Assembly (NCBI GenBank): GCA_900074885.1
Contig: FJUW01000087.1
Location: 44,549-108,548, forward strand
DNA from: Rhynchosporium graminicola
Lineage: Eukaryota > Ascomycota > Leotiomycetes > Helotiales > Ploettnerulaceae
Direction of reading: 5' to 3'
DNA length: 64,000 nucleotides
Translations under genes and position numbers: made by a program
Notes under the pieces: generated by a model
Seen by the model: the letters and a program-made list of their open reading frames with translations, nothing else
What the model was told of the DNA's origin: nothing
The model's database searches: none
Part shown: piece after piece, positions 55,217-64,000 of the stretch
Layout of the letters: the number at the start of each line of letters is the position of its first letter
Numbering within the stretch: position 1 is the stretch's first letter

Positions 55217-56101
55217 ATATAGCGTTATTATAGAATATAATCGGGGGATTATCCTTAGTAATAAATTCTAATACTAATAACTATAATAGCTTATTATCCT
55301 CTAAGTAACTATAGTTATCTATTCCGTCTTCCTAGGCCTTAATCTACTAATCTAGTTTACGCGAAGGTCTAGGTTTACTTAGGTTAGTAGCGTAGAAATC
55401 TCTAAGCTTATACAGAGTACTTATTAGGTTAGAAGCGTTATAATAAGTTAGGTCTAAGTCGTAGCCTAGCTAGCTAACTTAATACTTCAGATTACTTCTT
55501 AAGAGCTATATAGTAAGTATATCTTATAACTCCTACTCTTCTTAAGTAGCGATAACCTCTAGAGGTAAGTTTAGTAACTCCTAGCTTAGTAATAAGTCGT
55601 CCGGGTCCTTAAAGAGTAATTCGGGAGCAAATATATTATAAATAGAAGATCCCAGGGGCAAATCTAGCTTATAAGAGTATCTAATCTTAGCTAGGACCTA
55701 ATATAGTCCTGCCTAGAGACTAGATAGTTTCTTACTTAGCTAGTGATTCTTAAGGTTCTTTATAAAGAGAAATACCTTATCTCCAACTTCCTAGTCGATA
55801 TTATGCCGTTTCGGGTCAGTTATAGCGCTTATCTTATACTAGGCAGCTAATATATTAGCTTTTATAACCTCGATAGCGGATTTAGTATATTTAGCTAAGG
55901 ATTTAGTATTAGTATAATTAAGCTTCTCTTACAGTATCGATCCGGTGAGTTACTTCTAGTCCTAGCTATTCCGTAGTAGTATACTATATTTAAGAGTATA
56001 TAGCGCTATACTAATAGAGTCGTAAGGTAAGGTTACTTAAGCGCAGTCTATTATTAGTAGTAGTTCGCCCTAGTTACTCTAGTAGTAATTAATAAAAAGT
56101 T
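54414..56101. repeat. 1688-bp direct duplication, copy 1
   Basis: Nearly identical to 56103-57790 at a fixed offset of 1689; I found one transition (A at 54743, G at 56432). It covers most of the antisense ORF, the chromodomain and the end of integrase. Confidence 0.95.
55360..55560 (-). other. Chromodomain of element B (copy 1)
   Basis: Minus-strand reading LLRSNLKYQVS, LGYDLDLTYYNASNL and KLRDFYATN follows the chromodomain pattern (YxVxWxGxx...WxPxxN) with Trp codons lost to stops or Tyr. Typical of integrase C-termini in chromoviruses. Confidence 0.75.
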
Positions 56102-56102
56102 N
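56102..56102. other. Single ambiguous base (N)
   Basis: The only N in the window, exactly at the junction of the two 1688-bp copies. Confidence 0.99.
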
Positions 56103-57790
56103 TTTAATAAGCTTAACTCTAAGCTTTATAAGTATTATTTAGCGTTAAAGAGTAGTTATAAGTATATAAGTTACTTAAATATAAACGTAGTTATATATAC
56201 TAACGTATTATAATTACCTAACTACGTTAATATAGAGTATACTATTTTATCCGGTTTACTTCCTAGCAGCGAAGCTAAGGACGCGGAGCTAAATCGGAGT
56301 AGTATCGTAGCTACTTATAAGGCTATTAATCGGATCTATCGTCTCGCGAAATCTACTACTTCTACTACTACGTTAGAGATTACTACTATATAATTAGTAG
56401 AGACTTAGGCTTTAAGGCGTTCTATAGAGAAGGTATTTAAGGAGTTAGAGTTTATTAAGGTAATAAGTTACGATCTTGAACCCTTAGATACTAGTATAAT
56501 ACTAATACGATATAGGATTTAGATCTTCTAACAGTCGATTCGGCGAAGTCTAAGTTAATAGCCGAAACAGTATTAAAGCAGATAAAGGAATTAAATAGTA
56601 TTATACGGGAATTTATAAAGAAAGCTATATTTAAAGCTACGATATCTGATACTAAGGGAAAAAGGAATTTGCCTTCTAGTTTAGAGATAGCGTCGGATCT
56701 AGATACTCCCGGACCCTCTCTAAAGAAGAAAGCCCGTAGGATTAGCTATTACACTCAGTCTACTACTAGGGCTATATTAGCAGATTTAAGTAAGGAGTTA
56801 GATATAGTAGTTCCGGTTCTAGATATTCTAGATTTACTAGAAGCTCCGGAGAACTTAAGAGAGAAAACTAGTAAAGTAGAAGTAATTAAAGAAGCAGAAT
56901 TCTAGATATAGCGTTATTATAGAATATAATCGGGGGATTATCCTTAGTAATAAATTCTAATACTAATAACTATAATAGCTTATTATCCTCTAAGTAACTA
57001 TAGTTATCTATTCCGTCTTCCTAGGCCTTAATCTACTAATCTAGTTTACGCGAAGGTCTAGGTTTACTTAGGTTAGTAGCGTAGAAATCTCTAAGCTTAT
57101 ACAGAGTACTTATTAGGTTAGAAGCGTTATAATAAGTTAGGTCTAAGTCGTAGCCTAGCTAGCTAACTTAATACTTCAGATTACTTCTTAAGAGCTATAT
57201 AGTAAGTATATCTTATAACTCCTACTCTTCTTAAGTAGCGATAACCTCTAGAGGTAAGTTTAGTAACTCCTAGCTTAGTAATAAGTCGTCCGGGTCCTTA
57301 AAGAGTAATTCGGGAGCAAATATATTATAAATAGAAGATCCCAGGGGCAAATCTAGCTTATAAGAGTATCTAATCTTAGCTAGGACCTAATATAGTCCTG
57401 CCTAGAGACTAGATAGTTTCTTACTTAGCTAGTGATTCTTAAGGTTCTTTATAAAGAGAAATACCTTATCTCCAACTTCCTAGTCGATATTATGCCGTTT
57501 CGGGTCAGTTATAGCGCTTATCTTATACTAGGCAGCTAATATATTAGCTTTTATAACCTCGATAGCGGATTTAGTATATTTAGCTAAGGATTTAGTATTA
57601 GTATAATTAAGCTTCTCTTACAGTATCGATCCGGTGAGTTACTTCTAGTCCTAGCTATTCCGTAGTAGTATACTATATTTAAGAGTATATAGCGCTATAC
57701 TAATAGAGTCGTAAGGTAAGGTTACTTAAGCGCAGTCTATTATTAGTAGTAGTTCGCCCTAGTTACTCTAGTAGTAATTAATAAAAAGTT
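56103..57790. repeat. 1688-bp direct duplication, copy 2
   Basis: Second copy. At its right edge the integrase frame runs on uninterrupted into 57791 and beyond (TDG-TEIMNRY then INYY), so this copy is continuous with the upstream part of element B. Confidence 0.95.
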
Positions 57791-58260
57791 TAAGGCGTTA
57801 GTTAATATACCGATTCATAATCTCCGTTTATCCGTCGGTTTACTAGTAGAAAGAGGTAAAGAGCTTAACCTTAACTCTAATTATATAGCAAAACTCTTAC
57901 TAGAAGGATAAGACTAACTAAGCTCCTCAGTCGGATATAATTAACTCAAGGGTATATTCGAAATAATATATCTATTAGATGAATAACGTTACTATCCCGC
58001 GGGCATCGATATTACAATAGCACGGTATCGATACGGAGTCCTTCCCTAGGCGGTCGATAAATAAGGGGCGGCAATTGCGAGTGTACCGTTTCATATCCGA
58101 TACGAGTCCTTTCTAGTAGTAATAGGTAGAAATCATTTCGGCAGTCTTATAAGTATTTAGATAAGCAGAGGAAACTTAATCATAGACTTCGCTAATTAAA
58201 CAGGTATATAGCGGAATATAGCGTTATATATATAGATAACTATTATAAAGTAGTAAACTA
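57600..58260 (-). other. Integrase region of element B
   Basis: Minus-strand reading shows GLVSDMKRYTRNCRPLF (zinc-binding HHCC region, second Cys damaged), then TDG-TEIMNRYIN and LLLIIDCA-VTLPYDSI, matching the Gypsy integrase core. Stops are at Gln/Trp positions. Confidence 0.8.
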
Positions 58261-58699
58261 TCGTTAATAATATAGCTATCTCCTAATATATTCTATTTAT
58301 TAGAGAACGATTCTTAGTTAAATTAGTATAGCTTCTCGATCAAATCAAAGGAATTATATATAGGTTCTAGTAGCGTATTAGTCCCTAGCGATATTAAGTA
58401 TATATAACTGATTTAATCGATATAATACTTAGCTAGTTCCGCGTTAATCCTAGGGTCTAGGAAGTCTAGAGGTAATAAAACCCGAGATCTACTATCCCGT
58501 TTCTATTATTCTTATATCCTTAGATCTTATTCCATATAGCTAAGGATATTAGCTTTAGTATTATCTTTACTAAGCGTATATATAATTTAAAAGTTAAATT
58601 CGGAAAGGAATTCAATCTATCTAGCTTACTTACTAGTTAGGACCTTAATAATTATAAAGTACTCTAAGGATCGATAGTCCGTATACACGCTAGTATAGC

Positions 58700-58960
58700 G
58701 TTATAGAGATATAAGTTCCGGTCTCTATTTCCGGAAAGACTTGATAATAGCATATAGCTCCTTATTATAGATCTCCTAGTTTAGTTCATATCTATTAAGA
58801 ATATAGGAGTAGAATCTAATTAGATACTACTAGTTATCTTTATATAATTAGGAGATAACTCTAGCTATTATACTATTAGAAGTATTAGTTTCTAGTTTAG
58901 TTTATAATTCAGAGTCGAAATAATATAGTTTCTGTACTGATAATAGTTATTAATATAAAT
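58700..58960 (-). other. RNase H region of element B
   Basis: Reading RFYSYILNRYELN then EIYNKELYAIIK corresponds to the Gypsy RNase H motif FYSxKLxPAELNYEIxDKELLAI, with a stop at the Asn-Tyr position. Confidence 0.8.
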
Positions 58961-59279
58961 CGTCGAAGGACTTCTTATAATCGTTAGTGAAATTCTATAG
59001 TACTATAAGCCGAGTAAGTATTAAGAGAGGTTTAGCGATAAGGCCGAAATTCCAAATAAATTAATAGTAGAACCTATAGAATCCTAAGAAGGATTTCATA
59101 GCTATTACCGTTTCGGGGTACTTCTAGTCTACTAATAGTACTACCTTCTCAGGATCTAGCTCAATTCCGTTAGTAGTAATAATATATCCGAGGTATTTAG
59201 TTCGAGTAATATAGAATTCGCTTTTCTTAATATCTACCTAAAGTCCGGTATCTATTAAGTATCGTAATACTAATTTAAT

Positions 59280-59760
59280 ATATTCCTCATATTCCTAAAG
59301 CATTTCCGAGTATATAAGAATATTATCTAGATAAGCTATATAGAAATTATCTAAGTAGTCTAGTAATATATTATTTATATATCGCTAGTACGTACTAGGT
59401 CCGTTATAGAGCCTAAAAGGTAATACTTTATATTTATAAGATCTAAAGCAGGTTCGGAAAGTAATATATTCCTCTAATTCGAGGTCTATATAGATATAGT
59501 TAAATACTACTCAGATATCTAGTTTAGTAAAGATTACTACTTTAGATATATAAGTTAAGAGCTTATCGATCCTAGGTATTAGATATAAATCCTTTCGAGT
59601 GATCGTATTAAGCTTATAATAATTAATATAAAAGCGTAATCCTCTATTAGCCTTTTTAATAAATAGTATAGGTAATATAAAGGGACTTTAGCTAGATTCG
59701 ATGAATCCCTTATCTAGGTTCTCTATAAGATACTCCTTAGTTACTTATAATTCGTCCGTA
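59280..59760 (-). other. Reverse transcriptase domain of element B
   Basis: Readable in order: KEYLIENLDKGFIESS, LFIKKANRGLRFYINYYKLN, IDKLLTYISKVVIFTKLDI, LPFRLYNGPSTY and IAYLDNILIYSE. The catalytic YLDD has become YLDN (GAT to AAT), consistent with G-to-A damage, so the enzyme is dead. Confidence 0.92.
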
Positions 59761-60599
59761 GATTACTAATATAAGGGCGAATATATATTAAGTAATAGTT
59801 CTTCTAGAATAATTTTATAATCGTATAAGCGATATAGCAGAAGAATATTAGAATCCCGCTTAGAAAAGGCTTCCTTAAGAGTATAATACTATTCCGGTAG
59901 CTTTTCAGCTATAAGTTATTCGGTATCAGGATCCTTAGGAGAGTCGCTATTTAGATAGTCTTATAAGAGGCAGTCTATCTCGTAGATACTAGTAAAGAAT
60001 AATTTAGAACCTTTATATTTCATATTAAAGTAAAAAGCTATAGTATTAATTTAGTAAATCAGAACTAGTTTCTAGATCCTTAGAAGTTAAGAGGAGCACT
60101 TATAATAAAGTTTCGGTATAAGTACCTTTCTCGATGAATTCGGAGCGGAAAGGGGTTCAGATTCCTTAGCGATAAGCAGAAATAAGTTAAAAAGTAAAGA
60201 TAATACGTTAATATACTATATCGCTACTATTTAGTATAATCGGTATTAGTCTAGCTAGTTTATAGCTAAGTCCCGCGCGTTAGCGTCGATTTAGTAAAGT
60301 CGATTAATACTAAGTTTATAAGATAGTAGAGTTATAATTATCTCCTTATTATATTAGAGAGTAGCTAGATAGCGTTCCGACTATAATAGCTTATAGTAGA
60401 GCGTATCTAGCTTAACTTGAAATCGTTATATCTATTTAATACTAATAATCATATCTTATTATCCTAAATCGAGGAGAATAAAAAGGTAGTTATAAATACG
60501 CTTACTATTAATAGAAAGGTATAAATATATGAAATAAGTGATATAAGTTCTAATAGACTATTAGAAACTATATATTAGAATAGAATAAAGTAGTAGCTC

Positions 60600-60720
60600 G
60601 ATTTTAATACCGAGGGCCCCTAATAGTTATCCGGTAAGAGTACGATTAATAAACAGATAACTATTCGCTCCGGTATCGATTAGGCTATTTATAGAGACTC
60701 TTAGCCCGTTTATACTAACT
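60600..60720 (-). other. Aspartic protease of element B
   Basis: Minus-strand SLIDTGANSYLFINRTLTG followed by LLGALGIKIEL: the DTGA active-site triad context of retroviral-type proteases. Confidence 0.8.
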
Positions 60721-60924
60721 ATAGTCGGGTATATAAATTACTTACTTCCTATCAGAGAGTTAAGGTCCAGATTAGAGAGATTATACTTATATAAACTTAG
60801 GAAAGAGTTTTTACCTAGGCCTTATTATTTCCCTCTAGTATTAGTCCAGATTCGGAGAGTATATCTTCTACTATTTCCTTAGTTACTTAATCCTCTTCCG
60901 GAAATTTATCGATTAATTAAACCT

Positions 60925-60990
60925 TAAGCGGATTAGGGCAGTCTAGCTTAATATAACCGAGCTATCTATAATCCTAATACCTAAGGGGTT
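60925..60990 (-). other. Gag zinc knuckle (CCHC) of element B
   Basis: Reading RY-DYR-LGYIKLDCPNP fits CxxCxxxGHxxxxC with two Cys and the His converted to Tyr (TGT/CAT to TAT) and two stops. Confidence 0.7.
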
Positions 60991-62552
60991 CTCCAGTTAA
61001 AGTAGTAGGGCGTTTTAGCGCGGAGGGAGTACTAGCTCGTACTAAAGTAGAAGTACGTACGTATAGTACGAGAGTAGTTTATCGAGGAGCTAAGCTTAAG
61101 GACCGGTAAGAGGTAGAACTAGTAGTAGTCGCAGTAGTAATAGTAAGCTTACGGTATTATACCTAAGTAGTAGCTTTCTCGGGATAGGTATATTCTGAGT
61201 TATAGTAACGCTCGGCATTAAAAGAAAGTAAGGATCTAACTATAGAAGCGTAATCCTTATTCTAAGTTAGTTTAATAATAAGAGTTAAAGCGCGTAAGGA
61301 TAATATAATCTTATCTTATATATAGAAGAACTACTCTTTCTTTTTAACTTTACCTTAGATAATAGCACTTTAAAATCGACTACGAAACTCAGCGAAGGTC
61401 TCGCGTATATAGCTAAGTTATTATATTTCTAAGTAGTAGAAAGTATTATAGTAGTTATCTTCCTCTAAACTAGTAAGAAAGTTCTCCTCTAATAAGGAGA
61501 TTATCTTATCGCTAGTTTTAAACTCGTTAGTAAAGTACTAAAGCGTAAGATACTCTTTAGCTAATCTAGTAACTAGCTCCTATATAAGAACGCGCTAAGA
61601 GAAGTCCGTAAGGTAGTAGTTAGTATTCATAGCTAGCCGGTCTCGTATCGATACTCTCTATTAGAGGAAAGTAAGGTCTAATCTATTATCTAGGGGTAAG
61701 ATCTTCTTAGTAAGATAAGACTTCTTAGGGCGTAACTCTACTAATTCAGCGCTGGGAGAGAGAGATAGTTTATTAGGAATAATATCCTCTCTCTTAGTAC
61801 TACGTATCGGAATAGAGTTTATTAAGTTATTAAACTCTGCTATAAGCGGAGATTATAGTATTAGTTCTAGTAGGAGAATCGAAGATAAGCGAGAGACCCT
61901 TATAAGGAACCTATCTTATACGGAGATTAGTCTATCTATAGTATCTTCTAAAGAATTATTCTTTTCCTCCTAGTCCGCTAATCGTTATAAGAGGGAACAA
62001 ATCAGGTTCGAGTCACCTATAGTAGTAGGAGTACTTAGCGATTATACTCCTAGTGAATTTCGCTTTTATTTTCCTTTCCCTCTTAGTTAGTACTTCCTTA
62101 ATAAGGTATTAACGTTCTCTAAGGTAAGAGATATTTAGAGTAAGAAAGAGTATAATAGATTAAGTTCGGAGGTAGAGCGAGAGAGATCGCGTTAAGTTCC
62201 CCTAGAACTAGAGAGGTCTCTAGTTTATTAATTAAGAGCTATAATAGTAGCTTAAAAAGGGGTATATTAGGGCTATTTCGGCGGCGATATATAGAGATTA
62301 AAGTTCCGGGGTATTTATTATACCTTCTTCAAAATCTATCTATAATTCCTTTATACTAAGGGAGTTATTAAAGGAGCGTTAGCGAAGATCTCCTCTATTA
62401 TACTATTTATAATAAGCTAAATTAAACCCTGATTCATAGTTATCCGAGAGATCTCTAGTATCTTAGCTATATATAAGTAGTTATCGAATAACTAACTTAG
62501 TAGTAAGATATTATAGTAAGCTATCTCCGGCTATCTTAATCTTTTTATTTAA

Positions 62553-62820
62553 TATAACAACATAAGACTTAAAGCGGTATATAAGTAAGAATAAATAAGT
62601 AGAGAAGCTAAGAGCGATCTTATATAGTCTACTACGAAAGAAACAAAAAGATAAGGAAGGAAAAAGAAGAGAGATAGAGTATAAAGTACCTTATATATAT
62701 ACGCTAGTACTAGTCCGATACTATACCGGGTCAGATACTAGTTCTGCCGGGATACCTGTGAACTTGGGCCCTATTATCTATCCTTCTTCTCATGTGATAT
62801 TCAGGTGAGCTATCGTCACA
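62553..62820 (-). repeat. 5' LTR of element B (right copy)
   Basis: Ends TATCGTCACA, keeping the original CA; begins TATAACAACATAAG where the left copy keeps TG. The two copies together show the ancestral TG...CA ends. Confidence 0.93.
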
Positions 62821-62825
62821 CTACT
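62821..62825. repeat. Target-site duplication, right (CTACT)
   Basis: Matches 53488-53492. Confidence 0.9.
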
Positions 62826-64000
62826 CTCTAAAACTCTAGGAAGTGCAGATACGTAACGCCTTCCGGCGCTACTCTAGCTACTTTATCGACGAAGATTACT
62901 ATAAAGATTAGTTACTTAACTAAACAGAAGGAATAGCTAGAACCTACTTAGAACTCTCGTTCTTAGAACTAGAATATAACGAAGAAGGTAATATAATCGA
63001 TTCACTCGATATGATTACTTAACTTGTCTTCTTCTTATCTAATCTATACGACTAATAAACTGTAAGAGCTAGCTACTTCGCGCTAAAGATAGATTATAAG
63101 TAGACTTTCTAGACGTTTTACTACGAGTTTCGTACGCTAGCTCGTAAAGCTAGAGTAAATAATTAATCGACTCTGAAAATAGACTTATAGGAGAAGCTAC
63201 TTATATAGCTACGGAAATAGCTCTTCTAATAGTACTAAACGTTAAGGATACTAGAAGAATACGTTAAGGCTATATAAGCTAAAGACTAAGGTTAATTTAT
63301 TAAAAAGACCTATTATTCCGAGTCTTTAGCTAAGGCTAGCGCGACTCAGGAACGCCCTATAAATACTTCCTCTTAGCGCTATAGTACTAACTCCTCTTCT
63401 TATCCGTAAATTAGTCTTCTTACGCCCGAGAATACTAGTGCGACTAGTAAATAAGTACTATACTCTGCACGAAACGATACGCCTTGTGTATAATCGCTAG
63501 CGAATACTCCTTATTATTTTACGCCTACTTTATATCTATGCTTATCGTTAGCTCGACCTAATACTTCGTATCGAATTAATATAATTAACGCTAATAACGA
63601 TATTTATAGCGAGTCAGAAGATAATAACAACGAAGAGACGTATAATAACGCCTAGGAGTATATTAAACTACTAGTAAAAGACTACGCTTAGGGAAAGACT
63701 CTTTCCTAGGTAGTATACGAGATATGCGATATCTTAACCTTATGAAGCTTCTTAGTAGTTAATCGTTTATTATACGTGCTACTCTTACTAAGAATAGACT
63801 CTTGTATAAGCTACTCGCACTTCTCGATTCTGGAGCTAATAGATACTATTTTATTAATTATTCTTTTCTTAAATCCCTTTCCTTCTTCTTAAAACTTTTA
63901 ATTTACTCTCTACTAAACGTAATTCCTATTAAAGGCTTTAATAGCGTTAATAGTAGTACTATTAGTTACTATACGATACTTAATTTGATAGTAGATCGTT
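62821..64000 (+). mobile_element. Gypsy-type element A, 3' part (rest of gag, protease), runs off the right edge
   Basis: Resumes in frame after the CTACT duplication: EVQIRNAFRRYSSYFIDEDY follows the interrupted SDRIDY, giving a Gypsy gag with stops at Trp/Gln positions. Near 63806-63990 the frame reads LLALLDSGANRYYFINYSF, an aspartic protease. RT and the 3' LTR must lie outside the window. Confidence 0.75.

Larger units (their letters stand above)
53493..62820 (-). mobile_element. Chromovirus-type Ty3/Gypsy LTR retrotransposon, element B
   Basis: Bounded by two 268-bp direct LTRs and a CTACT target-site duplication. On the minus strand, from right to left: zinc knuckle (about 60.96 kb), protease (about 60.66 kb), reverse transcriptase (59.76-59.28 kb), RNase H (58.95-58.70 kb), integrase (about 58.2-57.6 kb), chromodomain (55.56-55.36 kb, with a duplicate at 57.25-57.05 kb), then a G9 polypurine tract beside the 3' LTR. 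Many stops stand where Trp or Gln codons are expected, as RIP leaves behind. It is non-autonomous as it stands. Apparent length 9.3 kb includes a 1.69 kb duplicated segment; without it, about 7.6 kb. Confidence 0.93.

Noticed and set aside
54980..56905. Two identical 78-aa ORFs as a duplicated gene pair
   Set aside because: Both start at TTG, belong to the longer antisense ORF, and are two because of the 1688-bp duplication around the N.

Overview
The window is nuclear DNA of a filamentous ascomycete (Pezizomycotina). The evidence is intron style (41-80 nt, GTANGT donors, CTAAC-like branch sites, YAG acceptors), gene content (tricalbin-type SMP/C2 proteins, asco-laccase, PDR transporter, WSC protein, 2EXR protein) and an AT-rich repeat block full of C-to-T/G-to-A damage of the kind left by repeat-induced point mutation (RIP). 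A leotiomycete would fit, but I cannot prove the class from sequence alone.

Positions 1-51.9 kb are gene-bearing. Two divergent SMP-domain membrane-contact-site genes (1-1584 minus, running off the left edge; 2393-6185 plus) share a 0.8 kb promoter holding a perfect 13-bp inverted repeat. Then follow a 1825-aa ankyrin/coiled-coil gene (minus); a secreted asco-laccase (plus) bracketed by copies of a short palindromic repeat; a small DUF7704-like membrane protein; an amino-acid permease (5 exons, minus); a conserved acidic protein; a fungal protein interrupted by an in-frame stop; a coding relic; a PDR-type ABC transporter (minus); the cohesin regulator Pds5 (minus); a WSC-domain cell-wall protein (4 exons); the mRNA guanylyltransferase Ceg1 (minus); a 2EXR protein; and a possible 95-aa gene. 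Most exon structures were worked out by hand and each keeps frame across all junctions.

From about 51.9 kb to the end the sequence becomes TA-rich and holds nested, RIP-degraded LTR retrotransposons. A Copia remnant (minus) lies at about 52.4 kb. A plus-strand Gypsy-type element A (gag coiled coil at 53.05-53.49 kb, rest of gag and protease at 62.8-64.0 kb) is split by a minus-strand chromovirus-type Gypsy element B at 53493-62820. Element B has two 268-bp LTRs of equal length that differ mainly by transitions, a perfect CTACT target-site duplication, a G9 polypurine tract, and recognisable zinc knuckle, protease, RT, RNase H, integrase and chromodomain. Inside B, 1688 bp occur twice in direct orientation around a single N (56102), probably an unmerged assembly overlap. 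B also seems to carry an extra ORF on the opposite strand with its own TATA box.

The housekeeping genes (Pds5, Ceg1, SMP proteins) are unrelated in function; I see no biosynthetic cluster. Accessory features concentrate around the laccase (14.4-19.4 kb), at 25.8-30.2 kb and in the repeat block.
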